From Woeseiaceae bacterium (GTDB taxonomy: Bacteria; Pseudomonadota; Gammaproteobacteria; Steroidobacterales; Woeseiaceae), in the NCBI GenBank assembly GCA_021773135.1, contig JAJFKP010000044.1, positions 62,001 through 126,000 of the forward strand: a DNA stretch of 64,000 nucleotides. Reading direction: 5' to 3'. Position 1 is the stretch's first letter. Every line of letters starts with the position of its first letter. The notes under the pieces were generated by a model that ran no database searches, had not been told where the DNA came from, and worked only from the letters and a program-made list of their open reading frames with translations. The position numbers and the translations under genes are program-made. Shown one piece after another: positions 57,023 through 64,000 of this stretch.

Positions 57023-57910
57023 TCAGCCGGTTTTCTTTTTACTGTCTTCAATCTGTTTCGCCACCTCTGCAGCAAGATTCTCTTCTTTCTTCTCGATCCC
57101 CTCACCGACTTCGTAGCGCACGAAACCGGTAACTTCTGCGCCAGCACCCTGTAGCAGCTTGCCAACTGTCAAATCCGGATCTTTTACGAACGGCTGACCG
57201 ACAAGGGTGATTTCTTTCAAATACTTGGCGACCCGTCCGGTCACCATTTTTTCAACGATTTCCTGTGGCTTGCCGGATTCCGCCGCCTGTTCGGCAAAAA
57301 GACGTCGCTCTCGTTCAAGCGTTTCTGCCGGCACACCATCATCGGCGACACAAACCGGATTTGTTGCGGCAACGTGCATTGCGATGTCACGGGCCAGCTC
57401 GCCGTCGCCACCTTGCAGACATACCACGGCACCTATTCGAGCGCCGTGTGTGTACGACCCGAGGTGATCTGCAGCTGAAACGCGCACGAATCGACGCACC
57501 GAAATGTTCTCACCGACTTTCGTAATCAGTTCGGTCCGCGCATCTTCGACCGTGCGGCCATCGGCCAGCGATTCTTTAGCCAACGCCTCAACATCTGCAG
57601 CCTCGCTTGCGAGAACACAGGCAGCTACAGCTTCCGCAAAGGCGATGAAGTTTTCATCTTTGGCGACAAAATCCGTCTCAGAGTTAATTTCCAGCATGGC
57701 GGCCCGCAAACCGTCCGATGTAATTACAACCCGGCCATCAGCTGCGACTCGACCTGATTTCTTGTCCGCTTTGGCCTGACCTGATTTGCGGAGTAGTTCA
57801 ACCGCACTTTCCATGTTGCCGTCTGTTTCGACCAGCGCTTTTTTGCACTCCATCATGCCTGCGCCCGTGCGCTCGCGAAGTTCTTTAACCATTGATGCAC
57901 TAATAGCCAT
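57023..57910 (-). CDS. tsf: Elongation factor Ts
   Basis: EF-Ts regenerates EF-Tu-GTP. The 295-residue protein has the N-terminal UBA-like module (Val-Lys-Glu-Leu-Arg-Glu-Arg-Thr-Gly-Ala-Gly-Met-Met-Glu-Cys-Lys-Lys-Ala-Leu) and the core Asn-Ser-Glu-Thr-Asp-Phe-Val-Ala. The C-terminal module carries the segment Gly-Gln-Pro-Phe-Val-Lys-Asp. The ATG at 57910 has AGAGG upstream; a GTG directly before it is also in frame. It follows rpsB by 70 bases. Confidence 0.97.
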   Translation of the reverse strand: MAISASMVKELRERTGAGMMECKKALVETDGNMESAVELLRKSGQAKADKKSGRVAADGRVVITSDGLRAAMLEINSETDFVAKDENFIAFAEAVAACVLASEAADVEALAKESLADGRTVEDARTELITKVGENISVRRFVRVSAADHLGSYTHGARIGAVVCLQGGDGELARDIAMHVAATNPVCVADDGVPAETLERERRLFAEQAAESGKPQEIVEKMVTGRVAKYLKEITLVGQPFVKDPDLTVGKLLQGAGAEVTGFVRYEVGEGIEKKEENLAAEVAKQIEDSKKKTG

Positions 57911-57980
57911 CACTAACTACCTCTGAATATTATGTATTGGTGACCCGCCGCACTCCCCATCGGGGCTGCAGCGAAATGTT

Positions 57981-59090
57981 CTAGTCGGCCTCTTTTTTAG
58001 TCGCCGCCTTTTTTGTCACCTTTTTCGCTGTGGCCTTCTTGGTTGCCGTCTTCTTGGTCGCGGCCTTTTTTGCTGCTGGTTTCTTCGCTGGCGTTATTTC
58101 AGCGCCTTCCTCTGCCGCAGCATCGGCTACTTTCGGCTGCGCTGCAGGCGTTTCATCCTTGGCTTTTTCTTCAACCTTTTCAACAGGCTTAGCCTCAACT
58201 TCAGGCGCATCAGCTGCCTTTTCAGGCGCTTTCTCTGCCTTTGGCCCGGCAACTTTGGCATCCGCCGTTGCTTTCGTCACCGACGCCTTTTTCTTCACAG
58301 TGGCCTTACGCGCCGGCCTGCGACCCGATTTCTTCTTACTCGCGCGTTTCGGCTTGCCGTCTTCGTCGAGTTCGACGAACTCGTCTTCACCCAGGGCCAC
58401 TTCAGGCAACGATGCCTTGCCATCGAGAACCGCGTCTGCGACCAGGGTTGCGTACAGCGTGATCGCACGCATCGCGTCGTCATTGCCTGGAATGACATAG
58501 TCAACGTTATCCGGTGAACAGTTGGTGTCGACAATCGCGACGACGGGAATCCCCAGTTTGCGCGCTTCACGCACGGCGATATCTTCGTAGTCGACATCGA
58601 CCACAAACAGGACGTCCGGCAGGCCGGTCATTTCCTTGATGCCGCCAAGGCTTCGCTCCAGTTTGTCCTGCTCGCGGCGCCAGCCAAGCGCCTCTTTCTT
58701 GGTGACACGATCGAATCCGCCATCTTCTGCCATGGCCTCGAGATCCTTCAGGCGTTTGACTGACTGGCGCACCGTCTTGTAGTTGGTGAGCATGCCGCCC
58801 AGCCATCGATGAGTGACATGCGGCATTTCGCAGCGTTCTGCCTCGGCGCGAATAGACTCCCTCGCGGCACGCTTTGTGCCAACAAACAGGACCTTGCCGC
58901 CATCCGAGACTATGGTCTTGATAAACGCATACGCGTCGCGAGCCATGGGCAGGCTCTTTTCAAGATTAATGATGTGGATCTTGTTTCGCTCGCCGAAAAT
59001 GTAGGGTGCCATTTTCGGGTTCCAGTAGCGGGTCTGATGACCAAAGTGCACGCCAGCCTCAAGCATCTGGCGCATAGAAACGTCTGCCAT
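57981..59090 (-). CDS. rpsB: Ribosomal protein S2 with long Lys/Ala-rich C-terminal tail
   Basis: Residues 1-240 are a normal S2: start [15 protein letters not shown], then Arg-Trp-Leu-Gly-Gly-Met-Leu-Thr-Asn and [10 protein letters not shown]. S2 of E. coli ends near residue 241; here the frame continues to 369. The extra part has a basic stretch (about 246-275), an acidic Ala/Pro/Glu region (about 283-332), and a histone H1-like stretch (about 336-367) of Lys-Lys-Ala-Ala-Thr/Lys-Lys-Thr-Ala repeats. The stop directly precedes the normal spacing to tsf, so the tail is part of the gene. Its function is unknown. Confidence 0.95.
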   Translation of the reverse strand: MADVSMRQMLEAGVHFGHQTRYWNPKMAPYIFGERNKIHIINLEKSLPMARDAYAFIKTIVSDGGKVLFVGTKRAARESIRAEAERCEMPHVTHRWLGGMLTNYKTVRQSVKRLKDLEAMAEDGGFDRVTKKEALGWRREQDKLERSLGGIKEMTGLPDVLFVVDVDYEDIAVREARKLGIPVVAIVDTNCSPDNVDYVIPGNDDAMRAITLYATLVADAVLDGKASLPEVALGEDEFVELDEDGKPKRASKKKSGRRPARKATVKKKASVTKATADAKVAGPKAEKAPEKAADAPEVEAKPVEKVEEKAKDETPAAQPKVADAAAEEGAEITPAKKPAAKKAATKKTATKKATAKKVTKKAATKKEAD

Positions 59091-59397
59091 GAAAGTATCT
59101 CCGGGTTAGGCCTCCGCACACCCCGCCGCACAACCCCTTTTTTGGTAGGGCACCCAGTGCGACGTGACGGTGCACGTGTGAAGTAATTGCCTCTAGGGCG
59201 CGCGCTTTATACCATAGCGGGCTGGCGCCAACAATCAGTTAATACGCAATATTTTCGGGCCTTGCAGGGATCCGGTCCGAGCATTCTACGGACGGTTAGA
59301 ATTTCCCCGCCGCAAAGCCTTTCGTAGCTGAAATACACGGTATTTGAGGTTCCAAAACGATCGCCCAGCGCTGCCTGGGCCCACAAACTGGGAAAAA
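59091..59397. other. Divergent rpsB / map intergenic region
   Basis: This 307-base gap separates the minus-strand rpsB from the plus-strand map. It holds a plausible rpsB promoter (listed separately) and a leader of about 115 bases before rpsB, long enough for the S2 autoregulatory leader known from E. coli. The leader includes CCCTACC-AAAAAA-GGGG, and GGAG stands eight bases before the ATG. On the map side I see no firm promoter; GGGA precedes the map ATG. No gene or repeat is visible. Confidence 0.7.
59206..59234 (-). promoter_or_regulatory. Candidate promoter of rpsB-tsf
   Basis: TTGTTG (59234-59229), a 17-base spacer and TATAAA (59211-59206) read on the minus strand. The -10 is followed directly by GCGCGCGCCC, a G/C-rich discriminator typical of promoters under stringent (ppGpp/DksA) control, as expected for ribosomal protein genes. 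Confidence 0.5.
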
Positions 59398-60162
59398 ATG
59401 AACGTTACGATAAAAACACCGGATGAACAGGACCAAATGCGCGTGGCCGGCAGGCTGGCAGCCGATGTACTGGACATGATCGGAGAACACGTAGTCCCTG
59501 GAATCACGACCGATGAGCTGGACCGGATCTGCCATCAGCATATTACCGAAAAGCAGGGAGCGATCCCTGCACCGCTAAATTATCGCGGTTTTCCCAAGTC
59601 GATCTGCACCTCCGTCAATCACGTCGTGTGCCACGGTATCCCGGGGGATCGCACCCTGAAATCAGGAGACGCGATCAATATCGACATTACGGTGATCAAA
59701 GACGGCTTTCATGGCGACACCAGCCGCATGTTTTTTGTCGGCAAACCGGCTATCCAGGCGGAGCGTCTTTCTGCGGTTGCCTTCGAGAGCATGTGGCTTG
59801 GCATTGAGCAAATTGCGCCGGGCAAGCGGCTTGGCGATATCGGCGAGGCAATTCAGAAAAATGTCGAAAAGAATCGATTCTCGGTGGTTCGGGAATATTG
59901 CGGACACGGTATCGGCAGAGTTTTTCATGAGGATCCGCAGGTTCTGCACTACGGTAAAGCCGGCACTGGCCTTGAGCTGCAGGCAGGGATGACCATGACC
60001 GTGGAACCGATGGTGAATGCCGGCAAACGTCATGTGCGCTTACTACCTGACGGCTGGACCGTGGTTACCAAGGATCACAAGCTGTCTGCCCAGTGGGAAC
60101 ACACTGTGCTGATTACAGATTCGGGTTACGAGGTGCTTACGCTCGGCGCAGATGACCGTTGA
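59398..60162 (+). CDS. map: Methionine aminopeptidase, type I
   Basis: Map removes the initiator methionine. The 254-residue enzyme has the metal ligands in Asn-Ile-Asp-Ile-Thr (Asp), Asp-Thr-Ser-Arg (Asp), Gly-His-Gly-Ile-Gly (His), Thr-Val-Glu-Pro (Glu) and Gln-Trp-Glu-His (Glu), and the substrate His in Val-Val-Cys-His-Gly-Ile-Pro. The ATG at 59398 gives the family N-terminus; the frame extends 18 codons upstream without conserved sequence. It overlaps glnD by 11 bases. Confidence 0.97.
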   Translation: MNVTIKTPDEQDQMRVAGRLAADVLDMIGEHVVPGITTDELDRICHQHITEKQGAIPAPLNYRGFPKSICTSVNHVVCHGIPGDRTLKSGDAINIDITVIKDGFHGDTSRMFFVGKPAIQAERLSAVAFESMWLGIEQIAPGKRLGDIGEAIQKNVEKNRFSVVREYCGHGIGRVFHEDPQVLHYGKAGTGLELQAGMTMTVEPMVNAGKRHVRLLPDGWTVVTKDHKLSAQWEHTVLITDSGYEVLTLGADDR

Positions 60163-62860
60163 GAATAACCCCGAGTCGGACGAATCGCTGCTAAAGCTGC
60201 TCGCTCTCCTCAACGACAAGGCGGCCGCAAAACCCGCAGCCACCTACCGTGAAGCGCTTGATTCGGCAAACGCCAACCTGCTCGAAAGATTCTCGAACGG
60301 AGAATCAGTGTCGACACTCGTCCGGGTGCGCTCGCGGTGTGTTGACCTCGTTCTTCGGCAACTATGGGCCCAACATGCCAGTTCAATAGCTGCATCAGCC
60401 ACGCTCGTTGCCGTAGGTGGCTATGGACGGGGCGAATTGCACCCCTACTCTGACGTCGACGTGATGATTCTGGTCGATGGTGACCTGCCATCTGATGTAA
60501 CGGCCGTTGTCGCCGCTTTCTTCACGACGCTCTGGGATGTCGGGCTGGATATCGGGCACAGCGTACGCACCATTAGTGACTGCTGCGAACAGGCGAAGGC
60601 TGACATTACCGTAGCCACGACCCTTCTCGAAGCCAGGCTGGTCGACGGTTCAGCGGCGCTTTTCAAGGAACTTGAACCGGCACTCGACGCCGGGGAAATC
60701 TGGCCGTCGGACCGGTTTTTTTCGGCAAAACGCAAAGAGCAGGCACGCCGTCATCACCGCTACGAAGATACTGCATACCAGCTCGAACCCAACGTCAAAG
60801 GCAGTCCCGGCGGATTACGCGACATCCAGATGATCGGCTGGGTTGCACAACGACATTTCGGCGCAAAATCGCTCGAAGAACTCGTGTCACATCAGTTCCT
60901 GACAGAAGGTCAGCTGAGGATGCTGAAGGACGGACAGGCATTTCTGTGGCGGGTTCGATTCGCACTGCATGCACTGACCGGACGCCGTGAAGATCGGCTG
61001 CTGTTTGATCATCAGACCCGTATCGCCGCAATGCTGGGCTACGAAGACGCTACCAATACGCTTGCAGTCGAGCAACTCATGCAGCGCTATTACCGAACGG
61101 TGATGGATTTGAGTCGCTTGAATGAAATGTTACTGCAGTTGTTTGAAGAAGCAATTCTGCTGGACCCGCTTGCCGCACCGGTCCGGATCAATACAAGATT
61201 TCAAGTCAAGAACGGTTTTCTGCAAACGACAGATGAGGCGGTGTTCGCTACCACTCCGTCGGCAATGCTTGAGATGTTCGTGCTGCTTCAGCGGCACCAG
61301 GAAATTCGCGGTGTCAGTGCCTACACGATTGCCCTCATCCGCCAAAACCTGCATTTGATTGATGATGGATTTCGACGGAACCCACGCAACCATGCGCTTT
61401 TTCTCGCCATCCTCCGTGCTCCAGCCGGCGTAACGCATGGACTGAGAAGAATGAATTTGTATGGTGTACTGGGGCAATATGTTCCTTCTTTCGGACGGAT
61501 TGTGGGTCGTATGCAATACGACCTGTTTCATGCCTACACGGTCGATCAGCACACACTATTCGTCGTAAGCAACCTGCGCCGCTTCGCACTTTCCCGCTTC
61601 GATCATGAACATCCGCATTGTTCGCCGCTCATGCAGTCATTTGAGAAACCGGAGATCGTTTACCTGGCCGGCTTGTTCCACGATATTGCCAAGGGCCGCG
61701 GCGGCGATCATTCAGAGCTTGGCGCCGTCGACGCCGAGGCGTTTTGCCTGCAGCATGGCCTGAGCCAGTATGAGGCCCGTACCGTCGCCTGGCTGGTCAG
61801 GCAGCATCTCGTTCTGTCAATGACAGCCCAGAAAAAAGATATTGGTGATCCGGACGTCATTAACGAATTCGCCGCCCTGGTGCGTGACCAGACGCATCTG
61901 GACTACCTTTATGTCCTGACGGTTGCTGACGTAAAGGGCACCAACCCGAACCTCTGGAATTCCTGGAAAGCGTCGCTGTTCCGTGACCTTTATGAGCAGA
62001 CCGCGCGGGCCCTCAGGCGAGGCCTGGAGAATCCGATCGACAGAGAGCTGCTTATCAGCGAGACAAAAGACCAGGCCCGTACCGTCCTGCAGACACTGCC
62101 AATCAAGCAGCCGGCAGTTAACAGGGTATGGGGCCTGTTCACTGAAGATTATTTCCTGCGTTATCGCAGCGATGAGATTGCCTGGCACACTGAAGCGCTG
62201 AGCCGATCGAAAAAAGCGGGCAAGACCGGTCTCCTGGACGTTCGGCTGCAGACGGATGGGGATGGTATTGAGGCGATGCTTTACACGCCGCGGTCAAACC
62301 AGACATTCGCCCATACCACGGCACAGCTCGACGAGCTGCGCATGACCATAGTAGACGTTCGAATAGTGCCACTGGCAAACGATTTCAGCCTGGATACCTA
62401 CGTGTTCATGGAACTTGATCAGCGCACCGAGGTTGATACGGCGCGCCTGGCCCGAATTCGTCGCGCACTTTTACGCGTTCTGGCTGGCGACGAGCATAAA
62501 GTTGCAACCGTGGCCCACCCTGCACCACGACTGGTGCGCATGTTCACTACCAAAACAGCAATCAGCTTTTCCGAGGACACGGCCAACAAGCGTACGGTGA
62601 TGGAACTGGTCACCGGCGACAGGCCGGGACTGCTCTCGTTAGTCGGGCGGCTGTTCGTCGAACTTGAAATCGATATTGAAGCCGCAAAAATACTGACCAT
62701 TGGAGAACGGGCAGAAGATGTTTTTTATATTTCAGATGTAAATTCCAGCCCGCTGGGGATAACGGCCTGTGAAGAATTGCGCGGCCGGCTGATGCAAGGT
62801 ATTAACGCAAAAACTGAGGACGAGGACAATGCTGACACTATACGGCATAGCAAATTGTGA
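60152..62860 (+). CDS. glnD: Bifunctional uridylyltransferase/uridylyl-removing enzyme GlnD
   Basis: GlnD modifies PII proteins according to glutamine level and is the nitrogen sensor of the cell. The 902-residue protein has the nucleotidyltransferase motif Gly-Gly-Tyr-Gly-Arg-Gly-Glu-Leu-His-Pro-Tyr-Ser-Asp-Val-Asp (near residue 88) and the PII-uridylyltransferase linker domain. The HD domain with His-Asp (Gly-Leu-Phe-His-Asp-Ile-Ala-Lys-Gly-Arg-Gly-Gly-Asp-His-Ser) is near residue 507, and two C-terminal ACT domains bind glutamine. The map-glnD pairing is conserved. All catalytic motifs look intact. Confidence 0.97.
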   Translation: MTVENNPESDESLLKLLALLNDKAAAKPAATYREALDSANANLLERFSNGESVSTLVRVRSRCVDLVLRQLWAQHASSIAASATLVAVGGYGRGELHPYSDVDVMILVDGDLPSDVTAVVAAFFTTLWDVGLDIGHSVRTISDCCEQAKADITVATTLLEARLVDGSAALFKELEPALDAGEIWPSDRFFSAKRKEQARRHHRYEDTAYQLEPNVKGSPGGLRDIQMIGWVAQRHFGAKSLEELVSHQFLTEGQLRMLKDGQAFLWRVRFALHALTGRREDRLLFDHQTRIAAMLGYEDATNTLAVEQLMQRYYRTVMDLSRLNEMLLQLFEEAILLDPLAAPVRINTRFQVKNGFLQTTDEAVFATTPSAMLEMFVLLQRHQEIRGVSAYTIALIRQNLHLIDDGFRRNPRNHALFLAILRAPAGVTHGLRRMNLYGVLGQYVPSFGRIVGRMQYDLFHAYTVDQHTLFVVSNLRRFALSRFDHEHPHCSPLMQSFEKPEIVYLAGLFHDIAKGRGGDHSELGAVDAEAFCLQHGLSQYEARTVAWLVRQHLVLSMTAQKKDIGDPDVINEFAALVRDQTHLDYLYVLTVADVKGTNPNLWNSWKASLFRDLYEQTARALRRGLENPIDRELLISETKDQARTVLQTLPIKQPAVNRVWGLFTEDYFLRYRSDEIAWHTEALSRSKKAGKTGLLDVRLQTDGDGIEAMLYTPRSNQTFAHTTAQLDELRMTIVDVRIVPLANDFSLDTYVFMELDQRTEVDTARLARIRRALLRVLAGDEHKVATVAHPAPRLVRMFTTKTAISFSEDTANKRTVMELVTGDRPGLLSLVGRLFVELEIDIEAAKILTIGERAEDVFYISDVNSSPLGITACEELRGRLMQGINAKTEDEDNADTIRHSKL

Positions 62861-63173
62861 CAGTTGCAAGAAAGCACGCAAATGGCTTGCGGATAATGAA
62901 ATTGAACATCGGTTTCACGATGTGCGGGCGGACGGACTGACCCGCGCACACATTGATCACTGGCTAACCAGGGTGCCGCGGGAAAAGCTCGTCAATACGC
63001 GCAGCACGACCTGGCGAACGCTGCCTGAAGCTGATCGCAACGGTCTCGACGAGAAAACGACGCCGCCACTGCTACTGGAAAATCCGACACTCATCAAACG
63101 ACCTGTACTGGAAACAGAGACGCAGGTTCTGGTCGGGTTCGTTGCTGATCAGTACGACAAATTGCTGAACTAG
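62829..63173 (+). CDS. ArsC/Spx-family reductase-like protein (YffB type)
   Basis: The 114-residue thioredoxin-fold protein has Tyr-Gly-Ile-Ala-Asn-Cys-Asp-Ser-Cys-Lys-Lys-Ala at the N-terminus and Leu-Leu-Leu-Glu-Asn-Pro-Thr-Leu-Ile-Lys-Arg-Pro-Val in the middle, both typical of the YffB branch of the ArsC family. Members of this branch are not proven arsenate reductases; a glutathione-dependent thiol reductase role is likely. It overlaps glnD by 32 bases. In many relatives dapC/dapD stand between glnD and this gene, or dapE follows; none is here. Confidence 0.9.
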   Translation: MLTLYGIANCDSCKKARKWLADNEIEHRFHDVRADGLTRAHIDHWLTRVPREKLVNTRSTTWRTLPEADRNGLDEKTTPPLLLENPTLIKRPVLETETQVLVGFVADQYDKLLN

Positions 63174-63182
63174 GGTCGGTAT

Positions 63183-64000
63183 TCAGCCAATTCGGCCGGT
63201 CACGTAGTCTTCCGTCAGCTTGTGCGAAGGATTGGTGAAAATCTTGTCGGTCTCGTCGACCTCAATCAATTTGCCAAGGTGGAAGTATGCGACCCTTCTC
63301 GAGACGCGTGCAGCCTGCTGCATCGAATGGGTCACGATGACGATAGCGTAGTTCTCGGAAAGCTCATCCATCAAATCCTCGATTTTTGCAGTTGCAATCG
63401 GATCAAGCGCTGAACACGGCTCATCCATCAGGATAACTTCCGGATCGACCGCGATAGTTCTCGCAATACACAGACGCTGTTGCTGTCCGCCCGACAGGCC
63501 TGTACCCGGATCATCCAGCCGGTTCTTTACTTCTTTAAGCAACCCGGCGCGCTCCAGGCTCGTGTGCACAATATTGTCGAGTTCGGCGCGATCATTCGCC
63601 AACCCATGGATTCTTGGCCCGTAGGCTACATTGTCATAGATACTTTTCGGAAACGGATTAGGCTTCTGGAAAACCATGCCGACACGCGCACGCAGTGCTA
63701 CAGGATCGAGGCTCTTGCTATGAATATTCTCTCCATCCAGCGTGATTGTGCCCGTAACGCGTGCCGAATCAATGGAGTCATTCATTCGATTGAGGCAACG
63801 TAAGAATGTCGATTTGCCGCACCCGGACGGCCCTATCAATGCGACTACCTGGTTCTTTGCGATTTCAAGTGTGACGTCCTGGATCGCATGGTTATCGCCA
63901 TAAAAAACATCGATGTTCTCGGCTACGATATAAGGGTTGTCACAACGCACATTGCCGAGCGTTGCCGATGCCGCGTCGCTATTCTCAACTTCTTCTTCGA
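63183..64000 (-). CDS. pstB: Phosphate ABC transporter ATP-binding protein PstB (partial)
   Basis: PstB powers high-affinity phosphate uptake with PstSCA. Visible are Walker A Gly-Pro-Ser-Gly-Cys-Gly-Lys-Ser-Thr, the Q-loop with Phe-Gln-Lys-Pro-Asn-Pro-Phe-Pro, the signature Leu-Ser-Gly-Gly-Gln-Gln-Gln-Arg, Walker B Val-Ile-Leu-Met-Asp-Glu-Pro and the H-loop Thr-His-Ser-Met-Gln-Gln-Ala. The conserved domain starts near 63935. The frame remains open to the right edge with an acidic segment and no in-frame ATG, so the start is probably outside the window; a GTG at 63950 is the only internal alternative. Confidence 0.95.
   Translation of the reverse strand, partial: EEEVENSDAASATLGNVRCDNPYIVAENIDVFYGDNHAIQDVTLEIAKNQVVALIGPSGCGKSTFLRCLNRMNDSIDSARVTGTITLDGENIHSKSLDPVALRARVGMVFQKPNPFPKSIYDNVAYGPRIHGLANDRAELDNIVHTSLERAGLLKEVKNRLDDPGTGLSGGQQQRLCIARTIAVDPEVILMDEPCSALDPIATAKIEDLMDELSENYAIVIVTHSMQQAARVSRRVAYFHLGKLIEVDETDKIFTNPSHKLTEDYVTGRIG

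Noticed and set aside
58000-58110. Tandem DNA repeat or mobile element in the rpsB 3' end
   Set aside because: The repetitiveness follows from Lys/Ala/Thr codons in one uninterrupted frame; there are no flanking repeats or insertion signs.

Overview
The window is a dense, almost wholly housekeeping stretch of a bacterial chromosome (roughly mid-50s % G+C by eye). Gene content and order are those of a gammaproteobacterium: mfd-csiV, the rpoE-rseABC / lepAB / rnc-era-recO-pdxJ-acpS block, lysS-prfB-recJ-rpfE, pyrG-kdsA-eno-ftsB-truD, surE-pcm-yqaA-nlpD, and the envelope/ribosome super-cluster rpsB-tsf-pyrH-frr-uppS-cdsA-rseP-bamA-skp-lpxD-fabZ-lpxA-lpxB-rnhB-dnaE-accA-tilS. The mitochondrial/alphaproteobacterial-type SDH and the recJ-rpfE neighbourhood point towards the Xanthomonadales/Chromatiales side of the class (for example a Woeseia-like marine lineage), but I cannot name the genus from sequence alone. 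I see no tRNA, rRNA, CRISPR array, phage or insertion sequence.

Layout. 1-1442 (+): end of mfd and csiV. 1450-20241 (-): degenerate PAS-GGDEF protein, nagZ, rlmD, a DnaQ-like exonuclease, acpS, pdxJ, recO, era, rnc, a DUF4845 protein, lepB, lepA, a glutaredoxin-like protein, rseC, rseB, rseA, rpoE (with a recognisable sigma-E promoter), ygfX, sdhE, sdhB, sdhA, sdhD, sdhC and an SDHAF4-like factor. 20251-20943 (+): ygfZ. 20994-26757 (-): GNAT enzyme, lysS, prfB (with the classical +1 frameshift), recJ, rpfE-like. 26881-27258 (+): Mth938-like protein. 27305-30107 (-): nlpD, yqaA, pcm, surE. 30191-30736 (+): Smr protein. 30752-59090 (-): HI0933-type flavoprotein, a small secreted-looking unknown, a VanZ-like membrane protein, then truD through rpsB. 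59398-63173 (+): map, glnD and an ArsC/Spx-like protein. 63183-64000 (-): pstB, running off the right edge.

How it works together. Most minus-strand genes overlap by a few bases or are separated by very short gaps, so they probably form long translationally coupled operons for ribosome and tRNA function, outer-membrane and lipid A biogenesis, envelope-stress signalling, respiration and DNA replication/repair. 

The most interesting points are departures from the canonical layout. Ribosomal protein S2 carries a ~125-residue Lys/Ala-rich histone H1-like tail. The methylerythritol-phosphate genes dxr, ispD and ispF are missing from both places where gammaproteobacteria normally keep them, and a 60-codon frame coupled to both neighbours sits in a dxr position. 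rpoS is missing downstream of nlpD. Both bacterial homologues of the mitochondrial SDHA assembly factors bracket the sdh operon. Seven conserved genes appear to start at TTG. I found no obviously new multi-gene system.
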